A stretch of 33,183 bases of DNA from Clostridia bacterium (GCA_017522905.1 JAFWXY010000032.1:1-33183), one strand, 5' to 3'. Shown: positions 24,033 to 32,255, counted from the first letter of the stretch. Notes: generated by a model from the letters alone, not told the origin. A program made the numbers and translations.

Positions 24033-25340
24033 TCATTTAATAGCCTCGTCGCGTTCTTCATTTAAAGCGGCTTGCTTTTTACTCGCGGATATCTCACAGT
24101 CAGGATCGACAGGCATATGCTTTATCGGCTTCCAATCGGTTCCCGAAAAAAGCGACGCCGCCGCAATAGGAATATAAGTCGCCATAAACAAAGGGAAAAT
24201 TATAGCAGAGCAAATCTTTTTGGATGCGGAGGTCTTTATCCTCTTCCACTCGGTAATAACCGCGATAAATCCAATTAAATTAAAAAGAAGGCATGCGGCA
24301 ACCATCATATTTATCGAAGCAAGGAGAGTCGATAAGAATGCATACGGCTCCAATATCAAGGTCAAAACAAGAGCCAGCACGTTCACAACAACCGCACCCA
24401 CCGAAATAAAGAACGCAGGGCACATAGACATCAGAAGATCAAAATTCGAGAACCCGCGTCCTCTGAAAAAAGCCAAAATAAGCCTTGTGCCATAACGCTT
24501 CAGCACCTGCAAGTATCCCCTGCACCAGCGCTTTCTCTGCCACCAGGATGCCACAAATGACGTTGGCTGCTCATCGTAAAAAATAGCATCGTGACAGTAC
24601 ATTACAGTCTCGCCCGCCAGCACGTTATCAACCGAGAATTGCACGTCCTCTATCATAAGATGATGTATCCAGCCGCCCTGCCTCTTGATAATTTCGCTCG
24701 AAACCAAAAAGCCGGTTCCACGAAGCTCGCTTGATATCCCAAGCACGCTTCTGACGGCATTCAGCTGTCTCATTTCACGCATAAACCACACAGAATATCC
24801 TTGACTTATCCAATTGTCACCATAATTTTTTGTGTTACGGTAGCTCGTGATTATTCTCGCGCCCGACACAAAGCACTTATTCATCTCAAGGACATAATTT
24901 GTATCAAGAAGATTGTCCGCGTCAACAACAATATAGCCATCATACGCATCAATCCCGCATGTCTTTTTAATATAATCAAAACCCGCCTCCAGCGCGTATC
25001 CCTTGCCGACACGGGACAAATCGCTGCGCTCTATGACAATAGCGCCGCATTCTCTCGCTGCGTCTGCAGTAGAGTCAGTGCAGTTGTCGGCAATAACAAA
25101 GGTATCAATAAGCTCGCGGGGATAATTCTGCGCCTTTATGCTGTCGCAAAGCTGGGAAATTACGTTTTCCTCATTTCTCGCAGAGATAATAAAGGCATAT
25201 CTGCATCTTTTCTCAGTGTCGGGATACCTCTTTGGCTTTGTAAAGAAAGAAATAAAGAGATATACGACCTGATAAGAGTAGCAGATCATAAAAAACGTCC
25301 CAATGACAATATTCAAAACGTTAAGAATCTGACTTATCAT
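24033..25340 (-). CDS. Membrane glycosyltransferase family 2 (processive type)
   Basis: 435 aa from ATG 25340, which has GGGTG 7 nt upstream; the GTG at 25349 overlaps that site. It overlaps the end of the kinase gene by 20 bp. An N-terminal helix (about 8-30) precedes a GT-A domain with AFIISARNEENV (nucleotide-sugar loop), IVVDADN (DxD-like metal site), IEDVQ (catalytic-base region) and QRKRWCRG, the QxxRW motif typical of processive enzymes such as cellulose, hyaluronan and poly-N-acetylglucosamine synthases. Three to four C-terminal helices (about 290-405) would form the export channel. Sugar and product are unknown. The context says its amount is set by the two-component system encoded just before it. 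Confidence 0.92.
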   Translation of the reverse strand: MISQILNVLNIVIGTFFMICYSYQVVYLFISFFTKPKRYPDTEKRCRYAFIISARNEENVISQLCDSIKAQNYPRELIDTFVIADNCTDSTADAARECGAIVIERSDLSRVGKGYALEAGFDYIKKTCGIDAYDGYIVVDADNLLDTNYVLEMNKCFVSGARIITSYRNTKNYGDNWISQGYSVWFMREMRQLNAVRSVLGISSELRGTGFLVSSEIIKRQGGWIHHLMIEDVQFSVDNVLAGETVMYCHDAIFYDEQPTSFVASWWQRKRWCRGYLQVLKRYGTRLILAFFRGRGFSNFDLLMSMCPAFFISVGAVVVNVLALVLTLILEPYAFLSTLLASINMMVAACLLFNLIGFIAVITEWKRIKTSASKKICSAIIFPLFMATYIPIAAASLFSGTDWKPIKHMPVDPDCEISASKKQAALNEERDEAIK

Positions 25341-26850
25341 CGTTTTCACCCACAGGAAGAATCACGGTAACCTTAAAGATGCCATCAACCTCACCAAAAG
25401 TCAACCCTCCGCCCATTTCTTCCATCATTTTCTTGCAGGTGCGAAGACCTATTCCGTTACTCTCGGGAATATCCCTATCGGTTCTCCTCTTGTTTTCGCA
25501 AAAGAAAGCAAGAGTGTTTCCCTCATGCCTTGCCCCGAGAACAACAGGACCTTTCACATCTGCATACTTTAGTATATTTGAAAAAATATTATCTATAACT
25601 CGTCTGAAATATCTCTCCTCAATTGCAATCGGCACCGATGGCACCTCTCCCGCAACTTGTATCTTGTATCCGTTTTCGGACAAAAGCAACGTATATTCTG
25701 AAACAATGTGCTCCATAAGGCTCCTTGCGTCAACACGCGAGAGGCTTATGGACTCCTCTCTTCTGCCAAAAACAAGGAAATAAGAGAACATATCATCGGA
25801 AAGATTCTTAAGCCGCAATGCATTTTCTCTGCACGACGAAATGTATTCCTCGCTTACACTGCCGTCATTTTGCATCTCAATAAGATCGAGATATCCAAGT
25901 AAAACGGTAAGCGGAGTGCGTACGTCGTGAGACATAGCGGTAATCAGTCCCGCATTGGCCTCCCACGCTCGCCTCTCGCGCGTCATATTATCGATAATGG
26001 AGTCTCTCATTCTGTCAACGTCTTGTGCCAAAAGAGCTATCTCATCATTTCCACTCTGAGAAACCTTGTGTTCAAGATCACCCTTCTCTATTATACGAAC
26101 GTTTTTCTGCAGTGCGCGGATCCGCTCTGTAATCCTGCTGAAATATGCTATCATTATCGCTCCGGATACGATCAATCCGGCTATGATACTGATCACAAGC
26201 ACAACGTTTGAAAAATATTCCTCCGAAAAGTCAATTACAGTAACTATCAGTGTTCCGTCAACAAAGTAAACGGGATAACGCGCGCCGTCACTTCCAAGAG
26301 CATCATCAAGTGCCGATGCATAATTTTTGCGCGCCTCCGCGGTCAGATATTGCTCAAAACCGCGGTCGCCCAAAAACCATTGCTCATAAAAGGATTTATC
26401 GGTATCCGTTTCGGATTCGGGTTCCGAATCCGACTCGGTCTCAATCTCGCTCAAAGACTCATCTTCAGTCTCATCGGGCGTCCCACTGTTTAAAGACTCG
26501 CTTTCAACAGCTTTCTCGGTTTCGTCATCTTTGAAATCCCGAAACCAGTCAGGGGCATATATAAGATTAGAATCCTTATATACGATAAAGTCAACGTATC
26601 TTCCGGCGTCCCAGGACGAGATCATCTCGGAATCATCCGTGGTTAACTTGTTCTCGGTAACGTATTTCTGGAATTTTTCAATATATTCCTCCGCTCTCTC
26701 CTGCTTGTCGGATTCACCGAGATAGTATCGCCACACCAAAAAGCTTCCAATGTTGGAGACGATCTGAAACACAACGGCAGCGAACAGCAAGGAGCAAACA
26801 AGCGCCAGGAGCAGCTTCAATCTTATCGAAAAGCTCTTTTTCTCAGTCAA
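25321..26850 (-). CDS. VanS-like sensor histidine kinase with an acidic extracytoplasmic linker
   Basis: 509 aa from a TTG codon at 26850, supported by AAGGGG 7 nt upstream; it overlaps the regulator stop by 8 bp. Helix 1 spans about 11-33. An extracytoplasmic region spans about 40-212 and includes a striking Asp/Glu/Ser/Thr-only stretch (about 104-152, e.g. ETESDSEPESETDTD). Helix 2 is at about 214-237, then HAMP. The H-box is AMSHDVRTPLTVLLGY with H308. The N-box is VIDNIFSNILKYAD; the G-box region keeps SNGIGLRTCKKMMEEMGGG, but the first G-box is degenerate (FFCENKRR). The acidic stretch could bind cations or cationic peptides; that is inference. Paired with the regulator upstream and the glycosyltransferase downstream. 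Confidence 0.92.
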   Translation of the reverse strand: MTEKKSFSIRLKLLLALVCSLLFAAVVFQIVSNIGSFLVWRYYLGESDKQERAEEYIEKFQKYVTENKLTTDDSEMISSWDAGRYVDFIVYKDSNLIYAPDWFRDFKDDETEKAVESESLNSGTPDETEDESLSEIETESDSEPESETDTDKSFYEQWFLGDRGFEQYLTAEARKNYASALDDALGSDGARYPVYFVDGTLIVTVIDFSEEYFSNVVLVISIIAGLIVSGAIMIAYFSRITERIRALQKNVRIIEKGDLEHKVSQSGNDEIALLAQDVDRMRDSIIDNMTRERRAWEANAGLITAMSHDVRTPLTVLLGYLDLIEMQNDGSVSEEYISSCRENALRLKNLSDDMFSYFLVFGRREESISLSRVDARSLMEHIVSEYTLLLSENGYKIQVAGEVPSVPIAIEERYFRRVIDNIFSNILKYADVKGPVVLGARHEGNTLAFFCENKRRTDRDIPESNGIGLRTCKKMMEEMGGGLTFGEVDGIFKVTVILPVGENDDKSDS

Positions 26851-27541
26851 TTCGGTACCCCTTTCCCCAAACGGTCTTAATTATTTTGGGATTCTGCGGG
26901 TTATCCTCAAGCTTTTTGCGGATATTCAACATATTTACCATGACGTTATTCGCGCTTGACGGCATAGCCATCTCGCCCCAAACGCCCTCATAGATCTTGT
27001 CAGTCTCCACCGTTTCACCGCGTCTTGTCAGCAAATAAAAGAAGATATCGTTTTCCTTGTCGCGCAGATTGACCTCCTCACCGCTCTTAAATACGGTTTT
27101 TGTCGTAAGATCGACCTCGACTGAGCAGGGGAGCAACACAAGACCGCTCTCCGTCTCCTTCCCCCTGTAAACGGTGTAACGTCTTATAAGAGACTCTACC
27201 TTCAAAATAAGCTCGGTGGAAGAAAAGGGCTTAACAAGATAATCATCACCTCCGCTCTTATAAGCGGCAGTCTTATCGCGATCAAGTGATTTAGCGGTTA
27301 AAAACAAAATGGGTGCCGTAGAAAATTCTCTTATTTTAGACGCGGCATCAATTCCCGATACGTAGGGCATCATAATATCCATTATAACAAGGTCAATGCC
27401 GCCGTCATGCATTGTATCAACAGCTATTTGACCGTTAGTGGCCTCGCGAACCTCATAGCCCCGTCTTTCAAGAAGAAGGCGCAGCACTCTGCGTATATCC
27501 GCCTCGTCATCAACTATAAGTATTCTTGATTTATCCGCCAT
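26843..27541 (-). CDS. OmpR-family response regulator (VanR-like)
   Basis: 232 aa, ATG 27541 with AAGGAGG 8 nt upstream. The receiver domain has D11-D12, the phospho-acceptor D55 in LVIMDIMMP, T82 and K104 (VKPF). The winged-helix DNA-binding domain shows LRDKENDIFFYLLTRRGETV, NNVMVNMLNIRKKLE and IIKTVWGKGYRID at the C-terminus. First gene of a three-gene operon (regulator, kinase, glycosyltransferase) with overlapping reading frames. It probably regulates the glycosyltransferase operon itself, but no direct-repeat operator was identified. Confidence 0.95.
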   Translation of the reverse strand: MADKSRILIVDDEADIRRVLRLLLERRGYEVREATNGQIAVDTMHDGGIDLVIMDIMMPYVSGIDAASKIREFSTAPILFLTAKSLDRDKTAAYKSGGDDYLVKPFSSTELILKVESLIRRYTVYRGKETESGLVLLPCSVEVDLTTKTVFKSGEEVNLRDKENDIFFYLLTRRGETVETDKIYEGVWGEMAMPSSANNVMVNMLNIRKKLEDNPQNPKIIKTVWGKGYRID

Positions 27542-27584
27542 ATCCGTCTCCTCCTTACAAGTTTTGACCTTTTCCGGCTATATC

Positions 27585-27612
27585 ATTATATCACATACAG
27601 CCCAAAAGACAA
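27585..27612 (-). promoter_or_regulatory. Promoter of the VanRS-like/glycosyltransferase operon
   Basis: Minus-strand TTGTCT (27612-27607), a 16-bp spacer and TATAAT (27590-27585) preceded by TGA, an extended -10. The start of transcription would be about 37 nt before the ATG at 27541. Confidence 0.75.
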
Positions 27613-27646
27613 GCAAACGCCCGTCGCTTTAAGAAATTTTAAGAAC

Positions 27647-27666
27647 GGTCGGGCAGACGCCCGACC
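27647..27666 (-). terminator. Hairpin terminator of the 179-aa membrane protein gene
   Basis: Perfect 8-bp stem GGTCGGGC / GCCCGACC with a 4-nt loop, 15 bases after the stop codon. The following minus-strand sequence, GTTCTTAAAATTTCTT, is only moderately T-rich, so termination may be leaky into the promoter region below. Confidence 0.7.
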
Positions 27667-27680
27667 ATGTTCCACGCTTA

Positions 27681-28220
27681 TTACTTTTTCTTTGTTAACG
27701 TAACGTTGTTAAAACCGAGCACGTAAGCCGCAAAAACAACGCAAAGCGCAGGCAGAGTTGTAACAAAGTACATAAACCACATGCTGTTAAGCGGCGCGCC
27801 GCCAACGCTTATCGCAAGCACACCCGTATACATTCCCTCGATAATCAGCTTGATTACAGACGCAACACCACCAACAGTCGAAAGCACGGGAACGTCAAAC
27901 CACATGGCAAGTGAGATGAAAAGCGCCAAAACCAAATTAAGAGAATTGGACAAAAGCCACATCCAAACGGGGACAAGATAGTTCTTCTCCAGATTGCCGA
28001 GATCGTGTGACAGCCTGTCCTGTGCGCCAACCTTCCAGACAGTGATATACTGCAAGAAAAGAAAGAATGCAATTGCAAATACACTTGTAGCCGTGCGCAA
28101 CGCATCGTTATCCGCCATTCCCGCCGCAAGTGCAAGCGTCATGCCGAAAAGACCGATAGCAATCTGATTTAACAGCAGATGCACGCTCTCATATGAATAT
28201 CTCTCCATAAATTTTTTCAT
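27681..28220 (-). CDS. Integral membrane protein of unknown function (about four to five helices)
   Basis: 179 aa from ATG 28220, with GGAAGGG 9 nt upstream; the TTG at 28238 lies on that site and is rejected. After a short basic/aromatic N-terminus (MKKFMERYSYESVH) there are hydrophobic segments at about 17-38, 45-65, 82-105, 110-135 and 145-168, ending in a lysine tail (TLTKKK). I recognise no family motif. It is monocistronic, with its own promoter and terminator, and is divergent from the recombinase gene. Confidence 0.8.
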   Translation of the reverse strand: MKKFMERYSYESVHLLLNQIAIGLFGMTLALAAGMADNDALRTATSVFAIAFFLFLQYITVWKVGAQDRLSHDLGNLEKNYLVPVWMWLLSNSLNLVLALFISLAMWFDVPVLSTVGGVASVIKLIIEGMYTGVLAISVGGAPLNSMWFMYFVTTLPALCVVFAAYVLGFNNVTLTKKK

Positions 28221-28265
28221 ATATATGTACCCTTCCAAAAAACATGATAAAACATACTATAGAAT

Positions 28266-28294
28266 ATTATATTAAATTATCGCGCATTTTTCAA
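28266..28294 (-). promoter_or_regulatory. Sigma-A promoter of the 179-aa membrane protein gene
   Basis: Minus-strand TTGAAA (28294-28289), exactly 17 bp, then TATAAT (28271-28266). The leader is about 39 nt. Confidence 0.8.
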
Positions 28295-28346
28295 TATATT
28301 CTCGTGAAAGTTTACAGAATATCCACTAAATTACTAAATTTAGGTG

Positions 28347-28352
28347 TATAAT
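28347..28352 (+). promoter_or_regulatory. Probable -10 element of the recombinase-recG operon
   Basis: TATAAT lies 36 bases before the GTG start and upstream of CGGAGGTG. No good -35 hexamer is visible at the right distance, so activity may be low or activator dependent. Confidence 0.5.
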
Positions 28353-28387
28353 AGAATTATACAAAATCATGTTTCGGAGGTGTATTT

Positions 28388-29059
28388 GTGTCATACGAGC
28401 TTAATTTAGACGAATTCCCGCCAATATTGCGCGAATTTGCATCATATAAAACCGCGATACAGGGCTGCTCGCAAAAGACCAGCGACGAGTACCTCCTCGA
28501 CCTGCGCACCTTCTTCCGCTTCCTCTTGGCAAAGGACAAGCATATCGACCCCGATTCCGAGGAGTTTTTTGAAATAGATATCAGCGAAATTGACGTAGGA
28601 TACATAAAAAGTATCACTTCGGAGAAAATTTACGATTTTCTGCTCTACACAGGCAACGTCCGTAAAAACATGTGGTCGGCAAAGGCAAGAAAGCTTTCCG
28701 CTATAAAGGGACTTTTTAAATTCATGACCGTCAAGCGCAACTATCTCGACGAAAACCCCGCCGCAGATATCGAGACACCTAAACGTAAAAAAACCTTGCC
28801 CAAGGTGCTTTCCCTTGACGAGGCAAGATTGCTGCTTGACTCAGTCAGAAACGACGTCAAGAGCAAAAGCCGCCTTCGCGACCTATGCATAATAACTCTG
28901 TTTTTGAACTGCGGAATGCGACTTAGCGAGCTTGTCGGCATAGACCTCGTCGACATCGAACGCGAATACCAGTACGTAAGAGTAGTCGGAAAAGGCAGTA
29001 AGGAGAGAATCATTTATCTCAACGAAGCCTGCAAAAAGGTGCTTGACGAATACCTCTGA
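28388..29059 (+). CDS. Tyrosine recombinase (XerC/D-like), N-terminal part before an in-frame TGA
   Basis: 223 aa from GTG 28388, 5 nt after CGGAGGTG. The SAM-like DNA-binding domain (about 10-110: LREFASYKTAIQGCSQKTSD, VRKNMWSAKARKLSAIKGLF) is followed by the first part of the catalytic domain, with the first active-site arginine in CGMRLSELVGIDL and the beta-hairpin lysine in GKGSKERIIYL. It stops at TGA 29057-29059 right after CKKVLDEYL. The reading frame continues without shift after the TGA into the rest of the domain (next entry), so an ancestral protein of about 343 aa has been cut by a single stop codon. On its own this part lacks H-x-x-R and the nucleophilic tyrosine and cannot be an active recombinase. 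Confidence 0.85.
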   Translation: MSYELNLDEFPPILREFASYKTAIQGCSQKTSDEYLLDLRTFFRFLLAKDKHIDPDSEEFFEIDISEIDVGYIKSITSEKIYDFLLYTGNVRKNMWSAKARKLSAIKGLFKFMTVKRNYLDENPAADIETPKRKKTLPKVLSLDEARLLLDSVRNDVKSKSRLRDLCIITLFLNCGMRLSELVGIDLVDIEREYQYVRVVGKGSKERIIYLNEACKKVLDEYL

Positions 29060-29068
29060 GAGGACAGA

Positions 29069-29419
29069 TTGTCACAAAAGAACCTATATCTCTCCGATAA
29101 AGCACTGTTTTTAAGCAACCGTAATACGAGAATAACCGACAAAATGGTGCAAAAGGTGGTCTATAAGTATCTTGATATCTCGGGACTTGGCTCAAAGCAC
29201 TATTCCGTCCACAAGCTCCGTCACACCGCCGCGACGCTGATGTACCAATCGGGGCACGTGGATATCAGAGTCCTCAAGGATATACTCGGACACGAGCAGC
29301 TTAACACAACGCAGATATATACACACGTCGACAGCGAGAGCATGATGAACGCGATGTACGAAAATCCGCTTTCCAACTCACTCAACACTAAAGCAGACGC
29401 AGACAAAAATAACGACTGA
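29069..29419 (+). CDS. Tyrosine recombinase (XerC/D-like), C-terminal catalytic part after the in-frame TGA
   Basis: 116 aa if translation restarts at TTG 29069, which has GAGAGGA just upstream. It is in the same frame as the preceding entry, three sense codons after the TGA. It contains ALFLSNRNTRITDKMVQKVV, the H-x-x-R box HKLRHTAATLMY, and LGHEQLNTTQIYTHV with the histidine and the nucleophilic tyrosine. The motif spacing is normal, so the damage, if any, is recent. Possibilities are a disrupted gene, two polypeptides that reassemble, TGA readthrough, or a sequencing/assembly error. recG starts 18 nt downstream, so the stop could also affect recG expression. Confidence 0.8.
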   Translation: MSQKNLYLSDKALFLSNRNTRITDKMVQKVVYKYLDISGLGSKHYSVHKLRHTAATLMYQSGHVDIRVLKDILGHEQLNTTQIYTHVDSESMMNAMYENPLSNSLNTKADADKNND

Positions 29420-29437
29420 TCGAGAAAGGAGAGACGC

Positions 29438-31609
29438 ATGAAGAAATTATCGGAAATCCCCGTAAGCAATCTTAAAGGCATAGGACGAGTCAAGGCGCAG
29501 GCGTACGCCGCGGCAGGAGTCCACACTCTCCTTGACCTCATCTATTACTTCCCCCGCGCATATGAAAATCGCGCAAACGTCATTCCTCTCAGCGCAACAG
29601 AGCCTGACGGCAAATCCGCCACGGTTCTGACAGTTGCAACCGAGCCCAAGATAGCTAACGTCAAAAGAGGCATGTCGCTCCTGAAATTCCGCGCATTTGA
29701 CGAAAGCGGAATGTGCGACATAACCTACTTTAACCAAAACTACTTAAAGGACAAATTCCCCGTAGGCTCAGCCTTCCGCTTTTACGGCAAGGTAGAAAAG
29801 AAAAAGTCGAAATACTATATGACCTCCCCCGCAGCAGAGCCTTGGGTGGAGAGCACTCCCCCTCCGCCGTTTTGCTCGGTGTACCGTCTCTCCGACGGGC
29901 TGTCTCAAAAGCAGATCGCGCAGAATGTCGAGGAGATACTGCCGCTCGTTGCGGCAACTTATGAAGATCCCCTGCCACACAGCGTCCGCGCGGAGCACAA
30001 CCTTTGCACAATACACTTCGCACTGGAGCATATACACAAGCCTGATAGCTACAGAAACCTCGCAATAGCGAAAAAGCGCCTCATTTTCGACGAATTTTTC
30101 CTTTTTGCAACAGGCCTGCGCGCTCAGAGCAAGCACGTGCAAAGATATACCGCCCCCACCTGCCCCGACTCGGATATTTCGCCCCTCACGTCACTCCTCC
30201 CCTATGAGCTTACAGGCGCACAAAAGCGCACAATAGCCGATATAGCGTCGGATATGAAGAAAGGCGAGCCGATGAGCCGAATAGTGATAGGCGACGTGGG
30301 ATGCGGAAAGACCGCCTGTGCCACCGCGGCAATATATATCGCGGTCAAAAACGGCTATCAAGCCGCCCTTATGGCACCGACAGAAATACTCGCAAATCAG
30401 CATTATAACGACCTCGCTCCTCTTCTTTCAAATCTCGGCATAAAATGCGCCCTTTTGACAGGCTCAACCACCTCCGCGAACAAGAGAAAAATCCGCGAGG
30501 CAATGCAATCCGAGGATAAATCAGGCAGAGTTGACGTTGTCATCGGCACACAAGCTCTCCTCTCGGACGGAGTGGACTTTATAAAGCCCGGACTTGTAAT
30601 AACCGACGAACAACACCGTTTTGGAGTAAACCAGCGCGCTACACTCTCAGAGAAAAATCAGCACACCCACGTGCTTGTAATGAGCGCAACACCCATCCCG
30701 CGCTCACTCGCACTCGTTATGTACGGTGACCTCAAGATGTCAAAGATTGACGAGATTCCTCCCGGCAGACAAAGGGTCGATACCTTCCTTGTTGACGAAA
30801 GCTACCGCGCAAGACTCGATTCCTTTATCAAGAAACAGGTCGACGAGGGCGGTCAGGTCTATATCGTCTGCCCCGCAGTTGAAGAGACTGAGAACGAAAA
30901 AGGCGAGCTCGATATGGCGGCAATCTCCATTTTCGGAGAGGAAATGCAGGCATTTGCTATTGAAGAATTCGAAAGAAAGCAAAAGCCACCCCTCAAAGCG
31001 GCAGTCCAATACGCCAAGGAGCTCTCCGAGCGACTCGAGGGCTATCCCGTGGCATTTGTGCACGGCAAGATGAAAACGGCACAGAAGGATCAGATTATGC
31101 GCGACTTCTCATCAGGAGAAATAAAGATCCTCGTTTCCACAACAGTGATAGAGGTCGGCGTAAACGTCCCGTCTGCAAGCCTTATGATAGTGGAAAACGC
31201 CGAGAGATTTGGGCTTTCACAGCTTCACCAGCTGCGCGGACGAGTAGGCAGAGGACAACGAAAATCCTTCTGCGTATTGGTTTCGGGTGCACAAGGCAAG
31301 CTTGGTGAGACCGCACGTGAAAGGCTTAAAACAATGTGCACCTCTTATAACGGATTTGAGATCGCAGAGGTCGATCTCAAGCTGAGAGGCCCGGGCGATT
31401 TCCTTTCCCTCACCGGTAATTCCTCAATAAGACAGAGCGGTACACTTACCTTTAGCCTGGCAGACATGTGCGAGGACTCTGATCTGATGCAAAAGGCATT
31501 TACCTCGGCTCATAATTTCATTGAGCAAGACCCAACTCTCGAGAGCCACCCACCGCTCAAGGAAGCGGCAGAGCGAATGTTTACCGTCCGCGGTGACGTA
31601 ATAAGTTAG
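29438..31609 (+). CDS. recG: ATP-dependent DNA helicase RecG
   Basis: 723 aa, ATG 29438 with AAAGGAG 6 nt upstream. RecG remodels stalled replication forks and Holliday junctions. The N-terminal wedge (OB-fold) domain has LKGIGRVKAQAYAAAGVHTL and YYFPRAYENR. Helicase motifs: I GDVGCGKT, Ia APTEILANQHY, II DEQHRFGVNQR, III MSATPIPRS, IV-V VAFVHGKM and LVSTTVIEVGVNVPSA, VI QLHQLRGRVGRG. The C-terminal region keeps LKLRGPGDFL. All motifs are intact, and the length is slightly above the usual ~680-700 aa. It is in one transcription unit with the split recombinase and ends at a strong terminator. Confidence 0.97.
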   Translation: MKKLSEIPVSNLKGIGRVKAQAYAAAGVHTLLDLIYYFPRAYENRANVIPLSATEPDGKSATVLTVATEPKIANVKRGMSLLKFRAFDESGMCDITYFNQNYLKDKFPVGSAFRFYGKVEKKKSKYYMTSPAAEPWVESTPPPPFCSVYRLSDGLSQKQIAQNVEEILPLVAATYEDPLPHSVRAEHNLCTIHFALEHIHKPDSYRNLAIAKKRLIFDEFFLFATGLRAQSKHVQRYTAPTCPDSDISPLTSLLPYELTGAQKRTIADIASDMKKGEPMSRIVIGDVGCGKTACATAAIYIAVKNGYQAALMAPTEILANQHYNDLAPLLSNLGIKCALLTGSTTSANKRKIREAMQSEDKSGRVDVVIGTQALLSDGVDFIKPGLVITDEQHRFGVNQRATLSEKNQHTHVLVMSATPIPRSLALVMYGDLKMSKIDEIPPGRQRVDTFLVDESYRARLDSFIKKQVDEGGQVYIVCPAVEETENEKGELDMAAISIFGEEMQAFAIEEFERKQKPPLKAAVQYAKELSERLEGYPVAFVHGKMKTAQKDQIMRDFSSGEIKILVSTTVIEVGVNVPSASLMIVENAERFGLSQLHQLRGRVGRGQRKSFCVLVSGAQGKLGETARERLKTMCTSYNGFEIAEVDLKLRGPGDFLSLTGNSSIRQSGTLTFSLADMCEDSDLMQKAFTSAHNFIEQDPTLESHPPLKEAAERMFTVRGDVIS

Positions 31610-31684
31610 CTTTGGCAAAGGCTTCTCGCCTAATATGACAGACTTTTGACAAAAAACAAGTCCATAATCCCAAAAATCAAGCAA

Positions 31685-31712
31685 ACGGCGATGTTCAAAC
31701 GAACATCGCCGT
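31685..31712. terminator. Terminator between recG and the convergent spore-coat genes
   Basis: ACGGCGATGTTC / GAACATCGCCGT is a perfect 12-bp stem with an AAAC loop. On the plus strand GTTTTTTAATT follows; on the minus strand TTTGCTTGATTTTTGG gives weaker support, so it may act in both directions. Confidence 0.92.
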
Positions 31713-31717
31713 GTTTT

Positions 31718-31969
31718 TTAATTCTGCTGATTTGCAAATTTCTGCTTTACCGCATCGATCTGCGTACCCTGCGCCTGTTGCGCGGGATACCAACCCTTTT
31801 CGCTCATCTTTGCGTAAATCCTGCTCTGCATACAAAGAGCATCATCCAAGCTCTGCTTGAGAGCGTTGTGTACGTTGGGGGTTGATGATTCAATCGCACC
31901 GTGCATCAGAAGATCGCACTCTCCCTTGACAGAGTTGAGAAGATTAGTCATTATTTCCTTGTCATTCAT
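31718..31969 (-). CDS. Spore coat protein, CotF-like family
   Basis: 83 aa, ATG 31969 with GGAGGAGG directly upstream. The sequence matches the clostridial small coat-protein pattern: NLLNSVKGECDLLMHGAIES, TPNVHNALKQSLDDALCMQ, IYAKMSEKGWYPAQQAQ. These CotF-type proteins are two-helix, ferritin-like-fold fragments that assemble in the spore coat. It is the second gene of a two-gene unit, 11 nt after its small partner. The terminator it shares with recG sits at its 3' end. Expression in the mother cell is expected from the family and fits the sigE gene in the same window. Confidence 0.85.
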   Translation of the reverse strand: MNDKEIMTNLLNSVKGECDLLMHGAIESSTPNVHNALKQSLDDALCMQSRIYAKMSEKGWYPAQQAQGTQIDAVKQKFANQQN

Positions 31970-31980
31970 AGGCCTCCTCC

Positions 31981-32157
31981 TTATCCAAGCAACCCGTAGA
32001 TTCGGTTAAAGCACTGCGCGTGCCCCTGCGCGATCTCATTTACAAAGTTTCTGAGATCATTATCCTGAAGATTTGATGCGGCATCCTTGCATACCGCCTT
32101 GATTTCCACGTCGTGTCCAAGCGCGTCCTCGATATAAAGCAATTCCTTTGGTGACAT
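31981..32157 (-). CDS. Small spore-coat-associated protein (partner of the CotF-like gene)
   Basis: 58 aa from ATG 32157. AAAGGATG lies upstream at a somewhat long spacing; the longer frame to 32220 would run into the probable promoter. SPKELLYIEDALGHDVEIKA and AASNLQDNDLRNFVNEIAQG look like one ferritin-like helical hairpin, as in the small coat proteins that are commonly encoded next to CotF homologues in clostridia. First gene of the two-gene coat unit. The assignment rests mainly on context and helix pattern. Confidence 0.7.
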   Translation of the reverse strand: MSPKELLYIEDALGHDVEIKAVCKDAASNLQDNDLRNFVNEIAQGHAQCFNRIYGLLG

Positions 32158-32188
32158 TATATTACCATCCTTTCTTTTCGTGTACTCA

Positions 32189-32218
32189 AATTGTTGCACA
32201 AATAAGTCCGCAATATTC
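32189..32218 (-). promoter_or_regulatory. Possible sigma-E-type promoter of the coat genes
   Basis: On the minus strand GAATATT (32218-32212) fits the sigma-E -35 (KMATATT). After 15 bp, CAACAATT (32196-32189) partly fits the -10 (CATACAMT, 4 of 8 positions). The position suits a start about 25 nt before the ATG. Tentative. Confidence 0.35.
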
Positions 32219-32228
32219 AAAGAAAGAA

Positions 32229-32255
32229 AAATCCCGTGCCCAAAGCACGGGATTT
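32229..32255 (-). terminator. Terminator of mgtE
   Basis: AAATCCCGTGC / GCACGGGATTT, a perfect 11-bp stem with a 5-nt loop, 12 bases beyond the mgtE stop. TTTTTCTTTCTTTG follows on the minus strand. Confidence 0.9.

Noticed and set aside
29057..29059. TGA read as a sense codon through a changed genetic code
   Set aside because: Several intact genes here end in TGA at the family-typical C-terminus (for example 5041-5043, 24033-24035, 23083-23085), so TGA is a normal stop.
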